From a virus, in the IMG/VR virus record IMGVR_UViG_3300046167_000869, positions 1-64,000 of that record: 64,000 nucleotides of DNA; one strand, given 5' to 3'. The notes beneath the pieces were generated by a model, which saw nothing but the letters and a program-made list of their open reading frames with translations, searched no databases and was not told where the DNA came from. The translations under genes were made by a program, and so were the position numbers. Each line of letters starts with the position of its first letter. Positions within the stretch are counted from its first letter, which is position 1. This document shows, one piece after another, positions 16,901-24,736 of the stretch.

Positions 16901-19811
16901 GGATAATTTCGCGAAGCTCAGAGGTGCCTTGAACGGATTCAAGAGTTCACAGACACTCACACGCGGATCATGGACAGATGATCATGAGAGCTTAAAAAAG
17001 AAGCGGATCAAGTCACGAAGCGAGATTGAAGACGCGATCAAAAATCTTGAGGCGCGATCTCGTGAAGAGCTCCAGACTCAGACCCAAACAAATATCGAAG
17101 ACCTACCACCCAAAGGACAGCGCACAGCGGAGGACGCTAAGCGCTTCTTTGGTGAGCCAAGCAAAAATGAGGCGATTAAGCGCGTTACTTATGAGCGAGA
17201 CGGGCACATTGTCACAGGCCCCGCGAGCGGAAGAGGGAAAGGGAAGTTTAGATATGATCTAAGTTTACCCCGCGAGCGCTTTAGAGATGAACCTCTACTC
17301 GCGACCGCGCAGAGTTCAAACGAGATCGGAACCTACGACACGCTAGACGAAGCGCTAACCGCAGCGATCAATCAATATGAGCCATCTGATCAGATCATTG
17401 ACCGAATGATCGAGAGCGCGAAAGAGGAGCGCGAGCGCACAGCCCAGAGAATGGGAGTGACACCCCGCGAGCAGTTAACCGAGACCGCGCGCGAGGTGAC
17501 ACAGGGCGCTGATAACTTTGCGACGATGCCAGAGGTTGAGGCGCCGGCGCGTGAGCAACTCATAGAGACAGCGGAGCAGGCCACAGCGCCGAGCTCACCG
17601 CTCGACATTGATCAAGCAAACGCTCAGGACACCTTGACCGAGAACCGCACGCGAGCACCTGAGAGCAAGGCGGCAGACAAGGCGCTTATCGAGAGCGCGC
17701 GTGAGCTCGCGAAGACCTCAGAGCGAGGGGAGGAGATCAAGAGCGCGCTAGTTGACCTCATGAACGCTCAACAGCTCAAGCGTTATAAGCGCGCAACCGG
17801 AGATACACGCGCCCGCGCTGAAGACATGATTGAGAAGCGACGAGAGGCGCGCGAGCGCTTAAGAGCCGCGACATCAGGCGAGGTGATCAATAACTTTGAG
17901 ACGATGCCAGAGGTTGAGGCGCAGCCTAAGAAGCGTAGCGGGCCTGATATCAGCCGATATAAGCGCGCGTTGAGTCTCGCGAAGAAAGCCGAGCGACTAG
18001 ACAAGCTCAAGAACAACCGACGCTCAAAGGCATCAAGAGAGGCAGATCAAGCGCTTATCAGCATCGCCCAAGAGATCTTAGAGAAAGATCTCGGAGACGT
18101 GGAAGTGAGAACCATCTATCGCAAACCTTCAACAATGTGGACCCGCGAAGAGAGCTTAAAGGTTGCAATAGGTGCCATGGCAGGAGAGCTTAAGACGCGA
18201 CAAAGAGCCCTAGGAGGTAGAGGGGGAGCGGAACAAGCGCAAGAGCTCAGAGTAGACGCACGTGAGAAGCTTATTGACGCGATCCAAGAGCACGTTGACC
18301 GCTTCTTACCTGATGAAGTGATCGACGCTCGACTTGACAGAGACCTCGCACGAGACGCCCGCGAGACCGCAAAGCAAGAGGCGCGAGAGGCTCAAGAGGC
18401 GAGACAGTATCAACAAAAGACATTCACGCCAGAGATCCAAAGCGCGATTGATAATCTTCGCCACCCATACCAGAAAACGCGCGTAGACTCTTTTGAGAGC
18501 CACTTCAAGACACGGAAAGACGGGGGAGTCTTTAGAGCGACCCTCGCGCCAAAAGATATCGCTGTTAAGATCACCTCAAGTTTACCGAGAGAGATCAATC
18601 AGTTTATCGCAGGCAAAAGCAAAAGCACATTGAGCTCTGAGATCGCAGCTGTTATCGAGCAAGGGTTAGAGGATCGAAAGACACCCGCAGAGCTTAAAGA
18701 CGCGATAGGTGAAACCGTCACAGCCTACGCGGAAGATAACGCAGTTATAGACAAAGAGAGCATCTCTTCATCTAAGGCGATTATAGAGCTCGATAGAAAC
18801 ATCACAGCTCTGACAGGCACAGGTTTGTTTGACGGAGACAGTTCCCGACGAGAAGAGAGATTCCGAAGGCTTCCTTTTATCGGGCTTGAAAGGCTTAAGA
18901 ATGATATGGGAGATATTAACGAGAGGATAAAAGCGAGCGTTTCAATGAGGCATGTGTTCACACGCAGACTCAGCGAGCGTATGGAGAAATACGAAGTAGG
19001 GCTACCTAATCGCGTGAGGTTTAACTCTTCAGGGCCAGAGGTAATAACTGCTGTTTACGCAGAAGCCTACCCTACAGTGGGAGACATAAGAGAGAATATC
19101 TCAGAGATTAGAGACGAGCTACGAGCAATGATCACAGACGGCTTAAACGGGGTGACAAATGGCGTTGCAAACCCAGAAGTTATCTTTAACAGGATCAAGA
19201 GCGGGTACGAGAAAGCCACAGAGCAGAAAAACAAAGACAGAGAGGACCATCTCGATAGAGCGAAAAAGCTTGCACAATACACAGATGATCCACAAGCGCA
19301 CCTCTCAGAAGTACAAGAGCGAGAGCGCAAAAGCGCACAAGAGATCTCAGAGCAGTTGGAGACTAATCGAGAGTTTGCAGACGCATATAGCCATGAGGCA
19401 GCAAAGATCATCGAGGACGCAACAGAGAACACAAAAGGAGAGCTCATAGAGAATCTACTTGAAAGCCGTAGTAGCTATCAGCTCAAAGCACCAATAGAAG
19501 GCAAAGCGAACCGTAAGCTTATGGCGCGGATATTCAATGAGGTATTTGAGCAGGTGACGCGAGAAATTAGAGATGAGCCGATTGAGCGAGGAGAGAAGCA
19601 CCCGCGCAACATCGCAGACACTGTAAAGAAGCCATCGAAGACACCCACGCAGTTTAGAGGCGACATCGAGCGCGCAGACGAAGAGAAGATGGCGCGAAAG
19701 CTCGCAGAGCGCGAAGCACGCCGAGCCCGCCGAGTCCAAAAGAGCGCCCGCCCCCTGATCACCTACCGAGCGCAGTTGACCCAGACCGTTGAGCGGCTGA
19801 CAGCGGCATGA
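13938..19811 (+). CDS. Giant multidomain protein with repeated motifs (1957 aa)
   Basis: Residues about 89-172 form a domain (DYFYAKKHGARVTRGAFEAG to ELRALLERQHK, with GHFHIHHVKGDQVFITHDSR) that is shared with two later proteins. Near 452-520 is another compact block (RFELGEHVHTKTGAKLFTAK, YRGRYERRYVRGFVFQNADD). The rest is highly charged and helical, broken by disordered linkers with PREQLTETA and NFETMPEVE motifs (residues about 543, 1191, 1317), each followed by a helical unit ending ADKALIxxAxEIL. The size, modularity and position beside the portal resemble phage polyvalent proteins that enter the host with the DNA. No enzyme active site was recognised. Confidence 0.8.
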   Translation: MNMNMITKGYQDVPMTRRRAQLLEEYAGKLADMLEAAPNDKDLAEWVQAKIDRAAAAIQSAYHYLDQEDESELEKARVLKYDYRRPSKTRFNKKTGKREWDYFYAKKHGARVTRGAFEAGAAFRMTFKGRKGHFHIHHVKGDQVFITHDSRPDMEPIPVQADELRALLERQHKREVDQHLKRKTRKVEEIKRRAHRGGLGLALHRLRQAAAQAGVSLPEQYQRKPKKTRAPVAETARETETAPQAGAGEVSFQGVYQRFLEERAELPKPRKGRRDTRGIDALRALSDQELKALNEGYKNEESKLEQIKAKSRPLFEAYSKEDLELGAEIEEKSRAYRRMRVGEREARRQARAEIGALKRRREESNNAWGDLNAQRKQEIENEIHALIKPATNLGISGDSIGREIARRLDERAQAIIEEATTPRDQLTSAAQQIIADANQEHEERHEEHQEITRFELGEHVHTKTGAKLFTAKQTERVDRDEYSRRVEIAKKYRGRYERRYVRGFVFQNADDARAFALEVEGATQEAPETSAETVTPHEDHPSADNFETMPEVESAEDRTRGDLKSKQQALDLLRRSEQEDELKGRRRAKGAGTADKALMRAVREILKRPDPTQDLDERDRQRLRDSLFSLEEAQRPNKYMNAQRSKEKRQRARATIKEILDQQVRMISEALSPTPIPQTPAPEPTTPSTRPASAYYGRATKKLVDQALSTEPTGFDPKRSGIDLPTKGDLREMLSQEQRLERAKEDLRQVGVKYFPSSPADPRSDIMFALSGYLNGPYVELEQERIREMERGLKIALRDSKGEELEQVKDETARFWREWGGEYKRLQRELVTERTQGEALRNIRPLIPDYVLTPEINQLLDQMERELDQKPVSGKEVSEWISTRDTNEATRDRQPTTPREQLTETALEPKLNLKQIRAREALKRAQGALTRIKAGNRSDKLTATGRRARASINADKELIEAIERIIERDYREMERPLPSDINQRTSQQDNFAKLRGALNGFKSSQTLTRGSWTDDHESLKKKRIKSRSEIEDAIKNLEARSREELQTQTQTNIEDLPPKGQRTAEDAKRFFGEPSKNEAIKRVTYERDGHIVTGPASGRGKGKFRYDLSLPRERFRDEPLLATAQSSNEIGTYDTLDEALTAAINQYEPSDQIIDRMIESAKEERERTAQRMGVTPREQLTETAREVTQGADNFATMPEVEAPAREQLIETAEQATAPSSPLDIDQANAQDTLTENRTRAPESKAADKALIESARELAKTSERGEEIKSALVDLMNAQQLKRYKRATGDTRARAEDMIEKRREARERLRAATSGEVINNFETMPEVEAQPKKRSGPDISRYKRALSLAKKAERLDKLKNNRRSKASREADQALISIAQEILEKDLGDVEVRTIYRKPSTMWTREESLKVAIGAMAGELKTRQRALGGRGGAEQAQELRVDAREKLIDAIQEHVDRFLPDEVIDARLDRDLARDARETAKQEAREAQEARQYQQKTFTPEIQSAIDNLRHPYQKTRVDSFESHFKTRKDGGVFRATLAPKDIAVKITSSLPREINQFIAGKSKSTLSSEIAAVIEQGLEDRKTPAELKDAIGETVTAYAEDNAVIDKESISSSKAIIELDRNITALTGTGLFDGDSSRREERFRRLPFIGLERLKNDMGDINERIKASVSMRHVFTRRLSERMEKYEVGLPNRVRFNSSGPEVITAVYAEAYPTVGDIRENISEIRDELRAMITDGLNGVTNGVANPEVIFNRIKSGYEKATEQKNKDREDHLDRAKKLAQYTDDPQAHLSEVQERERKSAQEISEQLETNREFADAYSHEAAKIIEDATENTKGELIENLLESRSSYQLKAPIEGKANRKLMARIFNEVFEQVTREIRDEPIERGEKHPRNIADTVKKPSKTPTQFRGDIERADEEKMARKLAEREARRARRVQKSARPLITYRAQLTQTVERLTAA

Positions 19812-20059
19812 AACGGATCATCCATGTAAACCAGCACACTATCAGACGAAACCTTAAGACGGGCGCGCGCGCCCCCGTTCTGACGTGTAAAACCTACAAG
19901 TCGAATGATTACGCGCACGAGATTGAGCTTGTACATAATGGTGAGGTTGTCGCTCGCGTGATCTACTCGCCCGATAAGCCGCTCTCTTGTGGCGCGCGTG
20001 TGTGGATCGAAACAGACACTGATCAGGTAGAGGTCAAGCTAGTGACACACGAGACTTGA
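19808..20059 (+). CDS. Conserved small phage protein of unknown function (83 aa)
   Basis: The product (MKRIIHVNQHTIRRNLKTGA; YSPDKPLSCGARVWIETDT) belongs to a small family I recognise from many phages, characterised by IHVNQ near the start and PLSCGARVWIET near the end. Its function is not known to me. It overlaps the giant gene as ATGA and lies directly upstream of the nrdJ leader, whose regulatory hairpin begins at its stop codon. Confidence 0.75.
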   Translation: MKRIIHVNQHTIRRNLKTGARAPVLTCKTYKSNDYAHEIELVHNGEVVARVIYSPDKPLSCGARVWIETDTDQVEVKLVTHET

Positions 20060-20120
20060 TCTCTCTCTCTCTCCTGCTTTAAGGTGAGCGTTCACCCTTG
20101 ATTAAAGGAGAGAGAGAGAT
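20059..20120 (+). promoter_or_regulatory. Hairpin sequestering the nrdJ ribosome-binding site
   Basis: The CT tract at 20059-20074 is complementary to the GGAGAGAGAGAGAT containing the Shine-Dalgarno sequence and start of nrdJ (20107-20120): 14 pairs plus TTTAA/TTAAA beyond a small bulge. Inside it is a second hairpin, AAGGTGA with TCACCCTT around GCGT. Folded RNA would hide the start site, giving a possible translational switch for the reductase. The GA-rich Shine-Dalgarno style is used elsewhere in this phage, but only here is a complementary CT tract placed in front. Confidence 0.55.
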
Positions 20121-20667
20121 GATAGGGGATTTTGTATTTAAGCTGAAATACGCGCGTTATAATTCCGAGGCGAAGCGGCGCGAGACGTGGGGAGAAGCCG
20201 TTGAGCGGTATTGCCAGATGCACCGCGACAAGTACGGCGCGGAGACAGTCGGCGCGCTCATCGAGGACGTAAGACCCGCACTGTTAAGGCGTGAAATTCT
20301 ACCCTCCATGAGAGGGTTACAATTTGGCGGAGACGGTATACTTAATAAAAACATGAGGTTATACAACTGTACATCCTCATACGCAGACCGCCCGCGATTC
20401 TTTGCCGAGGCGTTATGGCTCCTCTTATGTGGCTCAGGTGTGGGATTCAGCGTGCAGCGTCACCACGTCGCGCGGCTTCCCTCAATCCGAGAGCCTATCT
20501 CTAAAGCAGAGCACCTGATCACGGACAGTATCGAAGGGTGGGCCATCTCTGTGGATGCGCTCATGAAAGCATATACACAAGGTGGCTCTGAGCCCGTTTT
20601 CAACTTCTCACGCATCCGGCCCAAAGGATCACCGCTCAGCGTTGGAGGCGTCGCACCAGGGCCCTGA
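20119..20667 (+). CDS. nrdJ: Class II ribonucleotide reductase, N-terminal fragment
   Basis: The fragment matches the N-terminus of B12-dependent (class II, monomeric-type) ribonucleotide reductases: KRRETWGEAVERYCQMHRDK, LPSMRGLQFGG, MRLYNCTSS with the first active-site Cys near residue 82, LLCGSGVGFSVQRHHV and SIEGWAISVDALMKAY. The frame stops at GGVAPGP because of one extra C in GGGCCC; the shifted frame continues as EPLKEALEGVRAILRRAIG. The ATG after GGAGAGAGAGAG is preferred to the upstream TTG. The enzyme makes deoxynucleotides independently of oxygen using adenosylcobalamin. Confidence 0.88.
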   Translation: MIGDFVFKLKYARYNSEAKRRETWGEAVERYCQMHRDKYGAETVGALIEDVRPALLRREILPSMRGLQFGGDGILNKNMRLYNCTSSYADRPRFFAEALWLLLCGSGVGFSVQRHHVARLPSIREPISKAEHLITDSIEGWAISVDALMKAYTQGGSEPVFNFSRIRPKGSPLSVGGVAPGP

Positions 20668-20905
20668 ACCCTTGAAGGAGGCGCTAGAGGGCGTGAGGGC
20701 CATTCTACGCCGCGCGATAGGGCGACAGCTCACACCGCTAGAGGTCTTTGATGCTACAATGTACCTTGCCGACTGCACGCGGACAGCAGGCACGCGACGA
20801 AGCGCGACCATCGCGCTCTTCTCGGCTGATGATCAGGAGATGATGAACGCTAAAACAGGGGAGTGGTATGTCACGCACCCGAAGCGCGCAAGAGCCAATA
20901 TATCC
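20661..20905 (+). CDS. nrdJ: Class II ribonucleotide reductase, middle fragment
   Basis: In a shifted frame this stretch reads EPLKEALEGVRAILRRAIGR, TPLEVFDATMYLADC, RRSATIALFSADDQEMMNAK and THPKRARANIS, the expected continuation of NrdJ. It is open on either side only through frame changes at about 20664 and 20902, where C runs appear one base too long and one base too short. It has no start of its own and is listed so that the reductase can be reconstructed. Confidence 0.8.
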
Positions 20906-22106
20906 TGCCGTGATCACCTCAGAGACGCCACAAGAGACATTCAGGGAGCTGATCAAGAGCACGCGCGAGTTCGGCGAGCCGGGGTTCTTATTCCTCGAAT
21001 CTACAGAGCACTGCGTCAACCCTTGTGTAGAAATCATCATGGCCCCTGTATTGATACGCGCTCCAAACAGGCAGATAGCGCAGAAATACACAGCAGAGCT
21101 ACTCGATCCCGCGCGGCGCGCAGAGTGGGAAGCTCAAGGATATTCTTTTGAGAGTGGGTGGCAAGCGTGTAATCTCACTAGTGTGAACGTGAGCGCATGT
21201 GAGACACCCGCAGATCTTGCAGAGGCGACGCGCCGCGCCGCGATACTAGGCACCCTTCAAGCAGGTTTCACAGACGCCGGATATTTAGGCGCCGTCAGCC
21301 GTAGGATCATTGAGCGCGAGGCGCTCTTAGGGGTTTCTCTATGTGGTGTGCTCGACCGTCCCGAGGTCACGACAGACACCGCACTAGAGCAAGCGGCGCG
21401 CGCAGCGGTAGAGGCGAACACCTCAACAGCTCAGGTGATCGGAATCAGACCCGCCGCGCGCGTGACATGCGTCAAGCCTGAAGGGACATCTAGCTTAGTG
21501 CTAGGCTCCTCAAGCGGGATTCATCCCGCGCACGCTCAGCGCTATCTTAGGCGTGTCCAGTGCTCCACATTAGAACCTGTATTCAACCATTTTAGAGCGG
21601 CCAACCCGCAAGCGGTAGAGCCTAGCGCGTGGGGCTCAGATTATTGTGTGATCTTCCCTATGAGCGCGCCCGAAGGCGCTCTAACTAAAAATGATCTCAG
21701 CGCGCTAGAGATGTTAGAGCAAGCGCGCAGAGTCAAAAAACACTATGTGAACTCAGGCACCGCGCGCCCAGAGAGCCTAGAGGGCGCCTCACATAATGTA
21801 AGCCTCACTGTGAGCGTAGATGTAGACGAATGGTCAGAGGTCGAGGACTACTTATGGTCTCACCGCTCCGACTTCACAGGCGTTTCACTACTAGCGAGCT
21901 CAGGGGATTATGATTATATACAGGCGCCGCTACAGGGAGTGAGCCCTGACATGGAAGGTGACGACCAGCGCCGCGCTTGGGAATTATGGGAGATGTTAAG
22001 TGGGACGATGAGCCCCGTGGATTATGACAATCTAAATGAAGAGACAGACGTTACAGCGCCGCTTGCTACCGAGGCGTGCGCGGGTGGACAGTGTGAGCTA
22101 AGGTGA
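20868..22106 (+). CDS. nrdJ: Class II ribonucleotide reductase, C-terminal fragment
   Basis: True coding sequence begins near PAVITSETPQETFRELIKST; the residues before it are out of frame. NPCVEIIM carries the thiyl-radical Cys and the catalytic Glu. Further blocks are ACNLTSVNVSACETP, VTCVKPEGTSSLVLGSSSGI and HYVNSGTARPESLEGASHNV. The end ACAGGQCELR supplies the C-terminal cysteine pair that re-reduces the active site. All catalytic elements are present, so the enzyme is probably functional once the two indels are corrected. It is coupled to the helicase by GTGA. Confidence 0.88.
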   Translation: MSRTRSAQEPIYPAVITSETPQETFRELIKSTREFGEPGFLFLESTEHCVNPCVEIIMAPVLIRAPNRQIAQKYTAELLDPARRAEWEAQGYSFESGWQACNLTSVNVSACETPADLAEATRRAAILGTLQAGFTDAGYLGAVSRRIIEREALLGVSLCGVLDRPEVTTDTALEQAARAAVEANTSTAQVIGIRPAARVTCVKPEGTSSLVLGSSSGIHPAHAQRYLRRVQCSTLEPVFNHFRAANPQAVEPSAWGSDYCVIFPMSAPEGALTKNDLSALEMLEQARRVKKHYVNSGTARPESLEGASHNVSLTVSVDVDEWSEVEDYLWSHRSDFTGVSLLASSGDYDYIQAPLQGVSPDMEGDDQRRAWELWEMLSGTMSPVDYDNLNEETDVTAPLATEACAGGQCELR

Positions 22107-22921
22107 GTATCACGCGCTTGAGCGTAGACCGCCCGCCACTCTTCACCGCGCGCAACCGCCGCGCATGGACAACGGGCGGCGAGGCGCTCAAGCGCTTAGG
22201 TGTAGCCCGCGCGCTAGGCTATGCATCAAGCTCACTGATCTATGTAATGAACCGCGCCGATGACCTCCAAGAGCTCAGCGCGGATGAAGAGGCGCAGCTT
22301 AGCGAGGGGATAGGCCGCCTCTCTGATTTATGGGCGAGGTGGACGGCGCAAGAGCGCGAGGAGTTCTATCACACGTTCCTAGACACGGCTAGACAGCCTC
22401 ATTTCGAGCGGCCCTACTCAGAGCCCAAAATCTACATCCCAGATCACCCGCGAGGAATGGAAGAGATGAGGCGCCGAGAGTGGGCGCCGCACCCTTACCA
22501 AGCGCGCGCTGTACAGTTCGCGCTAGAGCGCCCGCGCTCAGTGCTAGCGCTTGAGATGGGGCTCGGTAAAACGCTTATCGCGCTGATGAGCTATCACCTA
22601 CTCAAAGCGCGCGGAGAGCTCAGGCGCGTGATCATCGCGGCCCCGAAGAGCGCGCACGCATCTTGGAGAGATCACCTGGAGCTATCAGATGCTCAGATTC
22701 ATGTGTTGACGTCACAGCCCCCAGACAAGCGCGAAGAGATCTACACAGCGCTCTATCACGGGCAGTTAGAAGGCGTGCTGATCACACCGCAGACACTCGC
22801 GATAGACCGGAGCTATTTTAAGAAGCTCATGAGCCTTGAGCCTTATCTCTTGGTAGCTGATGAGGTGCATAAATTCAAAGCGCCGCAAGGGATAAACGGC
22901 CTTATGTTTTCAAGAGCTTAG
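22103..22921 (+). CDS. SNF2-type helicase, N-terminal ATPase fragment
   Basis: Starts at GTG overlapping the nrdJ stop. After about 130 residues of unassigned sequence come PHPYQARAVQFAL (Q-like motif), LEMGLGKTLIALM (Walker A, near residue 150), IIAAPKSAHASWRDHLE (Ia) and LLVADEVHKFKAPQG (DEVH, near 252), the order of SNF2/superfamily 2 ATPases. The frame ends at LMFSRA because of one extra T in a T4 run; the shifted frame reads FQELSKSAARVIGLTGTP. These enzymes translocate on duplex DNA. Phage versions may remodel host proteins, or help replication or anti-restriction. Confidence 0.85.
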   Translation: MSITRLSVDRPPLFTARNRRAWTTGGEALKRLGVARALGYASSSLIYVMNRADDLQELSADEEAQLSEGIGRLSDLWARWTAQEREEFYHTFLDTARQPHFERPYSEPKIYIPDHPRGMEEMRRREWAPHPYQARAVQFALERPRSVLALEMGLGKTLIALMSYHLLKARGELRRVIIAAPKSAHASWRDHLELSDAQIHVLTSQPPDKREEIYTALYHGQLEGVLITPQTLAIDRSYFKKLMSLEPYLLVADEVHKFKAPQGINGLMFSRA

Positions 22922-22937
22922 CAAGAGCGCCGCGCGC

Positions 22938-23312
22938 GTGATAGGGCTCACAGGCACGCCGAAGCCCAACGCCGTTGAAGACTTCTATCATGTGATTGAT
23001 CGGGTAGACCCTAACAGACTAGGAGACATCCAAGAGTTCACCGCGCGTTACACCTACCGCAAGCTCGCTCAATATGACTCGATCAGAGGCCCACAGTATG
23101 AGATGGGAGCGCTGAGAGGAGACATGTTAGGTGAGCTCTATGAGCGTCTTAGAGATACCCTCTTCACGCGCAACACCTCAGACCCCGACGCTCAACTAGA
23201 CCTACCCCCACGCGAGGATCTAGCGCCCTACATCGCACCGGATGAGAATCAGCGCGAGCTCATGAAGCAGCTAGTGGAGATGCAAGGCGGCGCGAGAGCT
23301 CAACGCGAGTAG
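22938..23312 (+). CDS. SNF2-type helicase, middle fragment
   Basis: Reads VIGLTGTPKPNAVEDFYHVI (motif III region), then the SNF2-like inter-lobe segment (RYTYRKLAQYDSIRGPQYEM, TLFTRNTSDPDAQLDLPPRE). It ends where the true frame continues as KAARELNASSYREALEGARG, implying an indel near 23282. The predicted ATG is internal to the real protein and not a genuine start. Confidence 0.8.
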   Translation: MIGLTGTPKPNAVEDFYHVIDRVDPNRLGDIQEFTARYTYRKLAQYDSIRGPQYEMGALRGDMLGELYERLRDTLFTRNTSDPDAQLDLPPREDLAPYIAPDENQRELMKQLVEMQGGARAQRE

Positions 23313-23355
23313 CTACAGAGAAGCGTTAGAGGGCGCGCGAGGTTTCAAAAACAAA

Positions 23356-24123
23356 GTGGCAGCAGAGGGCGCGCCTAAAACATCTCAGGCGCTCGGGATG
23401 AGACTTGAGCAACTCACGATATCACCCGCGATCTTTAGCGAGACCTTCAGCGTCGAGGCGCCGAACTACGAGAGCCCTAAGCTGAGATGGATCATAGATA
23501 TGGTGCTACGCTATCTCGCAAAGGACGAGACACACGCGGCTGTGATTTTCTGTGAGTACATCACAGGGCTCACAGAGGCGCGTAAAGCGTTGATCAGGCG
23601 AGGGCTCAAGAGCTCAGAGATCGACATCTACACAGGCGAGAGCTCAGAGAGCCAGCGCGCAGAAATGACACGCCGACTCAATGAAGGTGGCTCAAGAGTT
23701 CTACTCGGGCAGACCCGCGCGCTAGAGACAGGCGCCAACTTACAGAAGCGCGCCGCGATGGTCGCGCACCTCTCAACACCGTGGGCGCCGGACACCCTAA
23801 CGCAGAGCACCGCGCGAGTATACAGACAGGGACAGAAGCGCCCTGTAATCGTGCTGAGACCATCAGGATCAAGGCTCGAAGAGGCCAAGAACAAAGCGCT
23901 AACACGCAAGATCATGCAGAGCGCGAGCCTCACAGGAGCCCTAAGCGACGCAGACCGCGCAGTGATCGAGACCAGCGCAGATGAGCGCGTAAGGCGCGCG
24001 CACTCAAGATTATTAGAGCGTGGGGCCTATGATCTTGATACAATACACACACTTATAAAGTTAGAGGGAGATCATGAGCAGACTCAAGCTAACAGGGCGC
24101 GCGGATCAACTAGCCCGCCCTGA
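23356..24123 (+). CDS. SNF2-type helicase, C-terminal fragment
   Basis: Contains the second RecA lobe: AAVIFCEYITGLTEARKAL (motif IV), IYTGESSESQRAEMTRRLNE, RVLLGQTRALETGANLQKRA (motif V) and LTQSTARVYRQGQKRPV (motif VI arginine finger). The GTG start is an artefact of the frameshift. Joined, the helicase would be about 670 residues across 22103-24123. Its 3' end overlaps the next gene by 50 bp. It lies between nrdJ and a run of large head-region proteins, an unusual place for a helicase unless it is injected with the DNA. Confidence 0.83.
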   Translation: MAAEGAPKTSQALGMRLEQLTISPAIFSETFSVEAPNYESPKLRWIIDMVLRYLAKDETHAAVIFCEYITGLTEARKALIRRGLKSSEIDIYTGESSESQRAEMTRRLNEGGSRVLLGQTRALETGANLQKRAAMVAHLSTPWAPDTLTQSTARVYRQGQKRPVIVLRPSGSRLEEAKNKALTRKIMQSASLTGALSDADRAVIETSADERVRRAHSRLLERGAYDLDTIHTLIKLEGDHEQTQANRARGSTSPP

Positions 24124-24736
24124 GATACAGTTTCAAATATGGCAACAGCTCACGATACAGAAGGGCTTCAGGCGCCGCTTCAGCGTGGAGGGGGTGAAAG
24201 GCGAGGTGGTCCTAGACCCACGTGACCGCCCCTCACAGGTTATCGACCTGATCAAAGCAAAGGCGGAGAAGAGCGCGCCAGAGTATAGGGGAGAGGTCGA
24301 TGTGATAAAAGAGCTAGCCGGTGAGATGAGCACGCTCCATAAAGCGCGCGTGAGCTCTCTCATGGATGAGCTAGACGCGATTCTCGTAGAAGATCTTGAG
24401 AAGGGCTATAAGCCCCCTGAGAGCGTCGCGCGCGAAGCGGCGCGAGGCTTAGAGCTCAGACGCGAACACGGGCGCGGAGGCTTGAGCGCTAAGCAAGCAA
24501 GTGAGCAAGGTATAGGCTCAGGAGTACAGCGCGCGGTAAATTTGAAAAACCGCGATGAGATGACTCTCAAGACCGTGAAGCGTATGAAAAATTTCTTCAG
24601 CAGACACCGCACCTATAAAGAGCGCGGATATCACCGAGACCGCACCAGCGCGAGCTATATCTCATGGTTATTATGGGGCGGTGACGCGGGTGATAAATGG
24701 GCTCAGAGGATCGTAAAAGAGGAGAGTGATAAATGA
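24074..24736 (+). CDS. Phage protein with conserved RHxxxK...WLLWGGD C-terminal motif (220 aa)
   Basis: The last 80 residues follow a pattern I have often seen at the C-terminus of phage proteins: RGLELRREHGRGGLSAKQAS, then RAVNLKNRD, KTVKRMKNFFSRH and SYISWLLWGGDAGDKWAQRI. The function of that block is unknown to me. The N-terminal part (QFQIWQQLTIQKGFRRRFSV; SQVIDLIKAKAEKSAPEYRG) is unassigned. The start follows AGAGGGAG, and the stop overlaps the next ATG as ATGA, so it is coupled to the second large N-domain protein. Confidence 0.7.
   Translation: MSRLKLTGRADQLARPEIQFQIWQQLTIQKGFRRRFSVEGVKGEVVLDPRDRPSQVIDLIKAKAEKSAPEYRGEVDVIKELAGEMSTLHKARVSSLMDELDAILVEDLEKGYKPPESVAREAARGLELRREHGRGGLSAKQASEQGIGSGVQRAVNLKNRDEMTLKTVKRMKNFFSRHRTYKERGYHRDRTSASYISWLLWGGDAGDKWAQRIVKEESDK

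Noticed and set aside
20059-20120. Adenosylcobalamin riboswitch upstream of nrdJ
   Set aside because: The leader is only about 60 bases and I see no B12-box or the long multi-stem architecture; only an RBS-sequestering hairpin is supported.
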